Below are positions 57,132 through 64,000 of a stretch of 64,000 bases of DNA, in pieces (the first letter of the stretch is position 1; each line of letters begins with the position of its first letter). A model generated the notes under the pieces. It was not told the origin of the DNA and made no database searches. It was given only the letters and a program-made list of their open reading frames with translations. Source of the DNA: Sansalvadorimonas sp965221135 (GTDB lineage: Bacteria; Pseudomonadota; Gammaproteobacteria; Pseudomonadales; Endozoicomonadaceae); NCBI GenBank assembly GCA_965221135.1, contig CBDCRZ010000103.1:248001-312000 (forward strand), given 5' to 3'. Both the position numbers and the translations under genes were made by a program.

Positions 57132-57175
57132 AAAAATATGACCTATTACCAGGTTAGCAATAGGTCATATTTTTT
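57132..57175. terminator. Bidirectional rho-independent terminator
   Basis: A perfect 16-bp stem (AAAAATATGACCTATT, 57132-57147, with 57159-57174) has an 11-base loop. It ends in T residues on the plus strand and, by symmetry, on the minus strand. It closes the AT-rich glycosyltransferase block about 190 bases after its last gene. Confidence 0.85.
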
Positions 57176-57254
57176 AGTTTCTATTAGCATGCACCTGACA
57201 CAAACTCAAACCTTAGACCCGGCATAACTGCGTTAAAGCAGATTTTAAGTCTGC

Positions 57255-57500
57255 TCTTACGGTGAATATCAATATGCTATGATATTTTGCTCGCACTTCC
57301 CCCCCAAAATGCAAACATGAGATTTAAAACTAAACATAAGCCCATCAGTGAACATATCATATAAGGATATGTTTTCAGGTATCGTTAGTTTTGCTAGTAA
57401 AAACCCTGGGGAGATGTACAAGCGTATTGATCAAAAGGATAAGGTACTAAGCCAGCTCAAGTACGAAGTTCAGGAAAGTTTTTCTGGTATCGAGAACACT
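57255..57500 (+). pseudogene. Decayed copy of the small heptad-repeat gene and its promoter region
   Basis: The stretch TGCTATGATATTTTGCTC (57275 on) matches TGCTATGATTTCTTGCTC before the intact gene at 62854. The body matches too, for example GTTAGTTTTGCTAGTAAAA with GTCAGTTTTGCCAGTAAAA, and GGGGAGATGTACAAGCG with GGGGAAATGCACCAGCG. Stops and indels break the frame and the heptad repeats are mostly lost. Confidence 0.75.
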
Positions 57501-57800
57501 CAGTCTTATTCACTCCCGATTTAAATAGCTGATTCAATACAGAAATGACAAATTAATTCGGAAATGCCACTTTGGGTATCTCTTACATAGATCTTACTTT
57601 TAACAAGTTGAGCTACTCAGCCCTGTTAGAAACCTCTTAGTGTTTCCCTGGGCTTAAGTTCCTGTTTTGCACATATCGCCAGAGGTATGAACACCTTCTT
57701 TTTCACGGTCAGCTTTTGCATAAAACCACTCTCCGGTACTGCTTGGTAAAAATACCAAACTGGTCGATTCATTCTCCTTTCTCAATAATAAAATATAATT

Positions 57801-59636
57801 ATGTGCGGAATCGTAGGCGCAATAGCGCAATCTAATATCACTCCTACTCTTGTTACCGGCTTGAAGCGTCTTGAATATCGAGGCTACGACTCAGCAGGTA
57901 TTGCTGTGATTGACGAGTCTGGGGATGTCCAGCGCCGTCGTGCACTCGGCAAGGTGTCTGAGCTGGAAAGCGTTGTCAAAGAAACGCCAGCCCAGGGCAA
58001 TATCGGTATCGCCCACACTCGCTGGGCAACCCATGGTGCCCCCAGTATTGCCAATGCTCACCCACATATGTCCGGTGAAAATCTAGCGATTGTTCACAAT
58101 GGCATTATTGAAAATCATGCTCAGCTCAAGGCAGAACTGCAAGCTGAAGGGTTTGTATTCGAGTCGGATACAGATACAGAAGTTATTGCCCACCTCATCA
58201 AGCGGGCATGGAACCGTAAAGGGGAATTGCTGGCTTCAGTGAGGTCCATCCTGGGTCAACTGGAAGGTGCCTATGCTCTGGGCGTAATTAAAGCATCAGA
58301 GCCTAACCGTATTATTGCCGCCCGTCATGGTAGCCCTTTAGTTATTGGTGTGACGGATGAAGGCCATTACCTGGCTTCGGACCAACTTGCGCTTCTACCT
58401 GTTACAGATCATTTTATGTATCTGGAAGAAGGTGATCTTGCAGATATACGTTTTGATGGGTTAACTGTCTGGGATATGAACAATCAACCAGTGACTCGTG
58501 AAACCCATCATTTTGCTATGCATGGTATGCATGCAGACAAAGGTGAATACAAGCATTACATGCATAAAGAGATTCATGAGCAGGTGCAGGTTATGTCTGA
58601 TGTGCTTGAGGGGCGTATTACCCATAACAAGGTGCTGGAGTCATCTTTTGGTGTAGATGCTCCTGCCCTTTTTGATCAGGCAAAACACGTTCAGATTATT
58701 GCCTGTGGTACAAGTTATCATGCTGGCATGGTTGCTCGTTACTGGTTAGAAGAAATTGCAGGTATAACTTGCACTGTCGAAATTGCCAGTGAGTTCCGTT
58801 ACCGCACGACTGTTATTCCTGAAGATACTCTGCTCGTAACCGTATCTCAGTCTGGTGAAACCGCGGATACACTGGCTGCGCTACGCAATCTTAAAGTGAA
58901 CCCTCGCTGTATCGGTTCGCTGGTTATCTGTAATGTGCCGGGCAGCTCTCTTGTCAGGGAATCCACGCTCAGTTTGATGACACACGCAGGCCCGGAGATC
59001 GGTGTAGCATCGACCAAGGCCTTCACAAGCCAGTTAGCAGCCTTTTTATTACTGGCGACTGTACTAGGTCGCCGACATGGTATGCCAGAATCCCGCGAGC
59101 AGGAAATCGTCACAGAGCTTCATAAATTACCCGGCCATATGCAGCATATTCTGGAACTGGATGATGCCATTGCGACTAAAGTTCAGTTCTTTGCAGATAA
59201 AGACCATGCGCTGTTTCTGGGCCGAGGAAGTATGTACCCTGTTGCTATGGAAGGAGCTTTGAAGTTAAAGGAAATATCCTATATTCACGCGGAATCCTAT
59301 GCTGCTGGAGAGCTGAAACATGGCCCTCTTGCTTTAGTCGATGAACAAATGCCGGTTGTCGCTGTGATACCGAATGATGACCTTCAGGAAAAGACCAAAT
59401 CCAACCTGATGGAGGTTCAGGCCCGTGATGGCAAACTGATCGTGATAGCAGCGCAGGGGGTCGATACTGCCTCTTTAAATGCAGAGGATGTCATTATTGT
59501 GCCTGCCCTCCACCAATGGCTTGCCCCTCTGATTTATACTGTGCCACTGCAGCTATTGTCGTACCATATAGCTTTGTTGAAAGGCACAGATATAGACCAG
59601 CCTCGTAACCTGGCAAAGGCAGTCACTGTCGAATAA
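57801..59636 (+). CDS. glmS: Glutamine-fructose-6-phosphate aminotransferase GlmS
   Basis: GlmS makes glucosamine-6-phosphate from fructose-6-phosphate and glutamine, the first step to UDP-GlcNAc. The 611 residues are full length: the N-terminal nucleophile MCGIVGAIAQ (Cys2), the glutaminase motifs ARWATHGAPS-like HTRWATHGAPS and HNGIIENH, then two SIS domains with SQSGETADTLAAL and STKAFTSQ, and the C-terminal end DQPRNLAKAVTVE. A copy in a capsule locus suggests supply of amino-sugar precursor; whether it is the only glmS cannot be known from this window. Confidence 0.96.
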   Translation: MCGIVGAIAQSNITPTLVTGLKRLEYRGYDSAGIAVIDESGDVQRRRALGKVSELESVVKETPAQGNIGIAHTRWATHGAPSIANAHPHMSGENLAIVHNGIIENHAQLKAELQAEGFVFESDTDTEVIAHLIKRAWNRKGELLASVRSILGQLEGAYALGVIKASEPNRIIAARHGSPLVIGVTDEGHYLASDQLALLPVTDHFMYLEEGDLADIRFDGLTVWDMNNQPVTRETHHFAMHGMHADKGEYKHYMHKEIHEQVQVMSDVLEGRITHNKVLESSFGVDAPALFDQAKHVQIIACGTSYHAGMVARYWLEEIAGITCTVEIASEFRYRTTVIPEDTLLVTVSQSGETADTLAALRNLKVNPRCIGSLVICNVPGSSLVRESTLSLMTHAGPEIGVASTKAFTSQLAAFLLLATVLGRRHGMPESREQEIVTELHKLPGHMQHILELDDAIATKVQFFADKDHALFLGRGSMYPVAMEGALKLKEISYIHAESYAAGELKHGPLALVDEQMPVVAVIPNDDLQEKTKSNLMEVQARDGKLIVIAAQGVDTASLNAEDVIIVPALHQWLAPLIYTVPLQLLSYHIALLKGTDIDQPRNLAKAVTVE

Positions 59637-59651
59637 TTCGATCTTATTTCT

Positions 59652-60719
59652 ATGGGTCATCCATCTATTTCTGTGATAATCCCCTTTAGTTATCGTAAAG
59701 GAGATAAAGCCTGCCTGCAGAGGCTTTTCAATACGGTTGCCTGTTTTGAAGAACAGCCAGATCTTGAACTCGTTATTTTTGACGTGTCGCGGTTACAAAG
59801 AACTGAACTGGTTTCTGAACTAAAGTGTTTATCGTATGTTAAATATTACCATCAACCTCAACGAGGGGTCTTCAGCCCGGGAGCAATACGCAACCTGGCA
59901 GTAGAAAAAGCCTGTGGAGGCTATTTGTTCTTCTGTGATGCAGATTTACTTTGCTCACGAAGTTTTGTTGCATCATTAACAGAGCATCAGACGCAGCTGG
60001 CTATTGAAGGGCTGCATGCGTTTGCCATGTTTCCCTGCCTGTATTTGTCGGAAAAAGCTACGGGACGTATTTTAGATGGGTGTAAGCCAGACTATAACCT
60101 GTATTGGCAGTCCTATCTCAGCGGTGAGCTGGAGAATGTAGATGGTATTGCATTGGCCAGTAGCTGTTTACTGGTGAACAGAGAATGGTTTGAGAAAATT
60201 GGATGTTTTAGACGTGAGTTTTCAGGCCATGGTTGTGAAGACTTTGAGCTGATTCATCGCCTCTCTTCCTACTACCCCATAGGAAAAAAACCTTTTGACT
60301 ACGAGGTGGATGAGAAGCATCAATTCCCTGGGCATTATAAGGGCTTTAGGCAGTATTACAGTTTTTATGCTTTACCTCATTTTTTGAATAAATGTTTTCT
60401 GGTTCACCAGTGGCATAAAAGACCCCTGGCTCGTCTTTATCATAGAAAAAGGCGGCTGAATGAGGCATTCTTCACGCGTCTTCTCGTTTCTGATAATAGT
60501 CATCTCTGTGATGGCATAGAACCTTGGTCTTCAAGACAGAAAATACCCGATTTTTCGGACTGGATTTTATCACTAATGAAGGAGGCTGGCCTGAATGTGA
60601 AACACTACCCTGGGTTGTTCTCATGGAAAGAAGGGGTTTATCGCTCACCTGGAGGCTTTAAACGCAAGCTGCGTAAACTGATTCTTAAACCAGTTCAGTT
60701 TTTTAAGGATATGACATAG
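59652..60719 (+). CDS. GT2-type glycosyltransferase of capsule locus
   Basis: A 355-residue transferase beginning PSISVIIPFSYRKGDKACL. It has the DXD-type motif LFFCDADLLCSRSF (about 95-108), then a C-terminal part typical of two-domain capsule transferases with GCEDFELIHRLSSYYP (the ED pair as catalytic base region). Fold and motifs resemble chondroitin- or heparosan-type polymerase domains, so it may add a hexosamine or uronic acid. It begins 15 bases after glmS and is cut off from further genes by the ISAs1 element two bases past its stop. Confidence 0.75.
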   Translation: MGHPSISVIIPFSYRKGDKACLQRLFNTVACFEEQPDLELVIFDVSRLQRTELVSELKCLSYVKYYHQPQRGVFSPGAIRNLAVEKACGGYLFFCDADLLCSRSFVASLTEHQTQLAIEGLHAFAMFPCLYLSEKATGRILDGCKPDYNLYWQSYLSGELENVDGIALASSCLLVNREWFEKIGCFRREFSGHGCEDFELIHRLSSYYPIGKKPFDYEVDEKHQFPGHYKGFRQYYSFYALPHFLNKCFLVHQWHKRPLARLYHRKRRLNEAFFTRLLVSDNSHLCDGIEPWSSRQKIPDFSDWILSLMKEAGLNVKHYPGLFSWKEGVYRSPGGFKRKLRKLILKPVQFFKDMT

Positions 60720-60720
60720 T

Positions 60721-62021
60721 CAGGGAAAAAGCATGAAAGCCCGCACTATCACTGGGCTCGCATAATACTTAAAATTTCGAGTTCCCCTTACCATACACCT
60801 GTGGTCTTATACGTCAAATGCCGAATAATGAGCCACATTGAAGTGAACGCATTCAGCTTGATTAATCATCTTTCTATTCTTAAAGATTATCGCCAGTCGT
60901 GGAAAATAGACCATAAACTCACGGATATTCTTTTGCTGATGATCTGTGCCGTTATCAGCGGGTCAGAGAGTTGGGAAGATACTGAAGACTTTGGAAAAGT
61001 ACACCAAGACTGGCTAAAAACACTCGGCGATTTTGAAAACGGTATTCCCTCTCAAGACACCATCGCACGAGTGATCAGCGCAGTGAATCCCAAGCAATTC
61101 CAGAAGTGCTTTTCGGACTGGATGAAAGACTGCCAAAGGATCAGATAGTTATTGCCATTTATGGGAAGACGCTCAGAAGCTCTTATGACAAGAGCAGAGA
61201 CCGTGATCCCCTCCATATGGTGAGTGCATTTTGTACAGAAAATGGTGTTGTACTGGCTCAGACCAAAACGGAAGCGAAAAGTAACGAAATTACAGCCATC
61301 CCGGAATTGATAAAACTTCTGGACATCAAGAAAAGTCTTGTCACCATTGACGCTATGGGCTGTCAGAGAGCGATTGCGAAGCAGATTGTCGAGAAAGAGG
61401 GGGATTACCTTCTGGCAGTTAAAGGCAAACAGCCAAAGCTGCATAATGCTTTCGAAGAACACTTTCCGATCAGCAAAATCCTGGCAGGCTCCTACGAATC
61501 TGTATAGGAAACGAAAGAGAAGAATCGTGGTCGTGATGAGCATCGCATTCATGTTGTGAGTGCCCTGTTTGATGAGTTCGTTAACCTCTCATTTGACTGG
61601 AAAGGGATGCGCACACTGGGAGCTGTTATCGCTTTTCGGCAGGAAGGAAACACGCCGCAAAATATTGAGAATGTGAGCGTTCGGTACTACATCAGTTCTG
61701 CTGAGTTAACGGCAAAAAAACTGGCCACAAGCACTCGGGAGCATTGGGGCATAGAGAACAGTTTGCACTATGTTCTTGATGTTGCGATGTCTGAAGATGA
61801 CTGCCGTATCCGGCGAGATAATGGAGCAGAAATTCTGGCTGGATTCAGGCACATTGCGCTGAACCTTCTGAAGAATGAAAAAACATTCAAAGGAGGTATT
61901 AAACGGAAAATGAGACGATCGGCCATGAGAACGGAGTATTTGAGCCAAGTTATGGCGGGTGCTCCTATATTGAGTGATGCCTTAGGCCAGCGGTGGTGCG
62001 GGCTTTCATGCTTTTTCCCTG
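60721..62021 (+). mobile_element. ISAs1-family insertion sequence, defective copy 1
   Basis: A 1301-bp element bounded by 24-bp perfect inverted repeats (60721-60744 and 61998-62021, outer end CAGGGAAAAAGCATGAAAGC). It lies directly after the glycosyltransferase gene and abuts the remnant of pgi. The bases flanking the two ends (GACATAGT and CATTCCCG) do not form a target duplication, so the present ends probably arose by deletion or recombination, not by simple insertion. Confidence 0.92.
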
Positions 62022-62053
62022 CATTCCCGGCAATAAGCCCAGCACTATTTTAA
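60828..62053 (+). pseudogene. ISAs1-family transposase, broken
   Basis: The start MSHIEVNAFSLINHLSILKD and the C-terminal HWGIENSLHYVLDVAMSEDD are those of ISAs1 DDE transposases. Compared with copy 2 it has a 7-bp deletion near 61127, which ends the first frame at 61148. It also has an in-frame TAG at 61505-61507 shared with copy 2, and Tyr in place of the first catalytic Asp (AIYGKTLR instead of AIDGKTLR). No stop codon occurs before the right inverted repeat, so the last frame runs out into pgi sequence and ends at 62053. Confidence 0.9.
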
Positions 62054-62289
62054 TGTGTGAATCACTCACGCCCAAAACACTGGGCGCACTGCTTGCTCTT
62101 TATGAGCACAGAGTCTTTGTGCAGAGTATTATCTGGAACATTAATGCATTTGACCAGTGGGGCGTTGAGCTGGGAAAAGAGATGGGCAACACTATTCATA
62201 GTGCTCTTGAAAATGAAGACGTCTGCCAGAATATGGATGCTTCAACACAAAGGCTTATAGAGTATTATAAAAAATCCAATCTGCTTTGA
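62022..62289 (+). pseudogene. pgi: pgi 3' remnant (glucose-6-phosphate isomerase)
   Basis: In a frame starting with IPGNKPSTILMCESLTPKTL the last 88 codons of Pgi are readable, including LGALLALYEHRVFVQSIIWN and INAFDQWGVELGKEMGN, the strongly conserved C-terminal signature. The stop is TGA at 62287-62289. Full Pgi has about 547 residues; everything before this point is missing at the junction with the IS right end. Pgi is a usual companion of capsule loci because it feeds fructose-6-phosphate to GlmS. Confidence 0.93.
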
Positions 62290-62497
62290 GTGGCCGACCA
62301 ACCCCGGGCAACTGTTTGCCAACGTAAAGTAATGCAGCAGTGATCTGCTCAGGTAGAAGATTTGGGAGCTCTTCCAGTATATCCGTCTGTGTCACGCCAC
62401 TTGTCAGCATTTCCAGACTATCGGTAACCGTTATGCGTGGACCTTTGATGTAAGGCTTTCCAAATCGTTTAGCCTGATCAATCTCGATATATTGCAT
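62255..62497 (-). CDS. DUF433 antitoxin-like protein, C-terminus abnormal
   Basis: An 80-residue product with the DUF433 pattern AKRFGKPYIKGPRITVTDSLEML and GVTQTDILEELPNLLPEQITAAL. The ATG at 62497 has a good binding site (AGGGAAG); the longer frame to 62554 adds 19 unrelated residues. DUF433 proteins are often antitoxins paired with a PIN-like toxin (DUF5615) just downstream. No toxin gene follows: the last ~12 codons run antisense over the pgi tail, so the gene seems to have lost its natural end and partner. Confidence 0.75.
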   Translation of the reverse strand: MQYIEIDQAKRFGKPYIKGPRITVTDSLEMLTSGVTQTDILEELPNLLPEQITAALLYVGKQLPGVGRPLKADWIFYNTL

Positions 62498-62853
62498 GGA
62501 GTCTTCCCTGTTACTGTTTACAATCACCTCCAGAAAATACCAGGCTGGCAACATTTATATAGCATTTCAATCCTTCAAATATGCCACTGTTTGCGCTGAG
62601 CTTGGCGAAATTCGTAGCAGCCTTTAACCGGAAAGTTTCTTTCCTCTCTAACTTTGACAAAAATATAGGATGTTGCGGCTGGGTCAGTTTCTAGTCTCTG
62701 TTTTTTCCTGGCTCCGTGGTCAGTTCTTACCGTGTATATTCAATCTTGAAAACTCATTTTTTCTGTCTTAATCCTCTGCGACTCAAGTTTTCAAACAGTG
62801 TGTGACAATGTGCTATGATTTCTTGCTCAGTCAATCCACCCAAGAGGTAAACC
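62498..62853. other. Spacer before the heptad-repeat gene
   Basis: No gene seen. A TATGAT box at 62814-62819 (in TGCTATGATT) is shared with the decayed copy at 57278-57283 and may be the -10 of the following gene; no good -35 is visible. Confidence 0.45.
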
Positions 62854-63099
62854 ATGAGTTTAAAAACAGAGCGCATACCCGATACTGAGCTTGACCACAT
62901 AAGGGATACGCTAACTGGTGTCGTCAGTTTTGCCAGTAAAACCCGTGGGGAAATGCACCAGCGCTTTGATACACAAGACAAGCGCTTTGATGAACAAGAC
63001 AAGCGCTTTGATGAACAAGACAAGCGACTTTCTAGAATCGAGAACAGTCTGGTTCTGCAGCAGGAAACTCTCAGTCTTATACTCTCCAAGCTGAAATAA
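62854..63099 (+). CDS. Small heptad-repeat (coiled-coil) protein
   Basis: An 81-residue product. After MSLKTERIPDTELDHIRDTL comes a middle stretch VVSFASKTRGEMHQ, then three tandem heptads RFDTQDK, RFDEQDK, RFDEQDK and a fourth diverged one, RLSRIEN, forming a predicted coiled coil. The end is hydrophobic/helical (QQETLSLILSKLK). No family is recognised. AAGAGG lies upstream as binding site. A decayed relative with the same upstream sequence occurs 5.5 kb to the left, so it belongs to a small dispersed family. Confidence 0.7.
   Translation: MSLKTERIPDTELDHIRDTLTGVVSFASKTRGEMHQRFDTQDKRFDEQDKRFDEQDKRLSRIENSLVLQQETLSLILSKLK
62962..63024 (+). repeat. Three tandem 21-bp repeats
   Basis: Unit CGCTTTGATGAACAAGACAAG without its last base is 20 bases; three copies (62962-62982, 62983-63003, 63004-63024) encode the heptads RFD(T/E)QDK. 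The second and third are identical, so copy number could vary by slippage. Confidence 0.9.
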
Positions 63100-63145
63100 T
63101 TTATGTTACGCACTGTTCTCAAGGTAGAGCGCCTGGCCCCCATAG

Positions 63146-64000
63146 CAGGGAAAAAGCATGAAAGCCCGCGCTATCACCGGGCTCGCATAATGTATTAAAT
63201 TTCGTACTCCTCTTACCATACACCTGTGGTCTTATACGTCAAATGACGAATAATGAGCCACATTGAAGTGAACGCATTCAGCTTGATTAATCATCTTTCT
63301 ATTCTTAAAGATTATCGCCAGTCGTGGAAAATAGACCATAAACTCACGGATATTCTTTTGCTAATGATCTGTGCCGTTATCAGCGGGTCAGAGAGCTGGG
63401 AGGATATTGAAGACTTTGGAAATGTACGCGAAGACTGGCTAACAACACTCGGCGATTTTGAAAACGGTATTCCCTCTCAAGACACCATCGCACGAGTGGT
63501 CAGCGCAGTGAATCCCAAACACTTCCATAAATGCTTTTCGGACTGGATGAAAGACTGCCACGAAGCAAAGGATCAGACAGTTATTGCCATAGATGGGAAG
63601 ACGCTCAGAAGCTCTTATGACAAGAGCAGAGACCGTGATCCCCTCCATATGGTGAGTGCATTTTGTACAGAAAATGGTGTTGTACTGGCTCAGACCAAAA
63701 CGGAAGCGAAAAGTAACGAAATTACAGCCATCCCGGAATTGATAAAACTTCTGGACATCAAGAAAAGTCTTGTCACCATTGACGCTATGGGCTGTCAGAG
63801 AGCGATTGCGAAGCAGATTGTCGAGAAAGAGGGGGATTACCTTCTGGCAGTTAAAGGCAACCAGCCAAAGCTGCATAATGCTTTCGAAGAACACTTTCCG
63901 ATCAGCAAAATCCTGCCAGGCTCCTACGAATCTGTATAGGAAACGAAAGAGAAGAATCGTGGTCGTGATGAGCATCGCATTCCTGTTGTGAGTGCCCTGT
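63146..64000 (+). mobile_element. ISAs1-family insertion sequence, copy 2, cut by window edge
   Basis: The left inverted repeat (63146-63169) is identical to that of copy 1, and the element then runs to the end of the window. The leader and transposase are nearly identical to copy 1. It lies about 50 bases after the heptad-repeat gene. The right end and any target duplication are outside the window. Confidence 0.9.
63253..64000 (+). pseudogene. ISAs1-family transposase, internal amber, 3' end beyond window
   Basis: The frame is open from MSHIEVNAFS at 63253 and keeps the first catalytic aspartate (VIAIDGKTLRSSYDKS), the second in VTIDAMGCQ and the GDYLLAVKGNQ motif. It then meets TAG at 63937-63939 and continues open in the same frame (ETKEKNRGRDEHRIPVVSAL) to the window edge. 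The codon is the same one that interrupts copy 1. Unless it is read through, the protein lacks the third catalytic residue. Confidence 0.85.

Larger units (their letters stand above)
56945..57800. other. Gap before glmS with terminator and decayed repeat copy
   Basis: No intact gene in about 850 bases. It holds a long-stem terminator (57132-57174) and a decayed relative of the small coiled-coil gene (about 57255-57500). A 6-bp palindrome TTGGTA-AAAA-TACCAA (57743-57758) lies 43 bases before glmS and might be an operator. Confidence 0.55.

Noticed and set aside
60713..62030. Target-site duplication around ISAs1 copy 1
   Set aside because: The 8-10 bases on the two sides do not match in any register I tried.
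1..64000. tRNA, rRNA, CRISPR array, replication origin
   Set aside because: No cloverleaf, rRNA-like conserved stretch, regularly spaced direct repeats or dnaA-box cluster was recognised on reading; the tandem 21-bp repeat at 62962 lies inside a gene.

Overview
The window reads as a chromosomal segment of a gammaproteobacterium of the Oceanospirillales/Pseudomonas type, most plausibly an Endozoicomonas-like marine host-associated bacterium. Grounds: zipA (found only in gammaproteobacteria) next to smc and ligA, Pseudomonas-type FleQ/FleN flagellar regulators, a complete System I ccmABCDEFGHI cluster, mnmH, trmO and yheU. The genus is inference; no rRNA or other taxonomic marker is present. 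I saw no tRNA, rRNA, CRISPR array or replication origin.

Layout. 1-8.4 kb: an unknown hydrophobic protein cut by the left edge, mnmH (tRNA 2-selenouridine synthase), a small unknown protein, a PatB/MalY C-S lyase, a large unknown minus-strand protein with a basic coiled-coil tail, then trmO and yheU. A nested palindromic repeat follows at 8.45-8.64 kb. From 8.6 to 39.3 kb every recognised gene lies on the minus strand. Read in the direction of transcription these are: fadD-hrpA; a secreted-protein operon (autotransporter, barrel-less paralogue, very acidic exported protein); fleQ-fliO; fleN-fliA; a rhodanese-fold protein; ccmABCDEFGHI; smc; zipA; ligA; and a lipoprotein lytic transglycosylase. 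The flagellar part is odd: fliO stands alone, and fliPQR, flhB, flhA and flhF, which normally lie between fliO and fleN, are absent here.

39.3-45.2 kb is a loosely packed accessory stretch: a MaoC/PhaJ hydratase with a clear sigma-70 promoter, a host-attachment-family protein, an HxlR regulator with a GNAT acetyltransferase and a divergent SDR, an exported isochorismatase-like hydrolase, an orphan fdsD-like gene, and the severed 3' end of a second SDR gene.

45.2-62.3 kb is a capsule locus. It opens with an RfaH-type ops element directly ahead of kpsM-kpsT-kpsE-kpsD (ABC-dependent capsule export), and all four export genes carry frameshifts or a stop. An AT-rich block follows with four apparently intact genes: a glycosyltransferase, a UDP-sugar 6-dehydrogenase, a 917-residue helical-repeat/GT2 fusion and a GT-B-like protein. 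Next come glmS and another glycosyltransferase. The locus ends in an ISAs1-family insertion that abuts the last ~88 codons of pgi, the rest of pgi being gone. So precursor synthesis and glycosyltransfer look usable while export looks dead.

62.3-64 kb holds a DUF433 antitoxin-like gene without a toxin, a small heptad-repeat protein with a decayed relative at 57.3 kb, and a second ISAs1 copy cut by the right edge. Both IS copies carry the same internal amber codon. The overall picture is a housekeeping backbone interrupted by a decaying surface-structure locus, with signs of active genome erosion.
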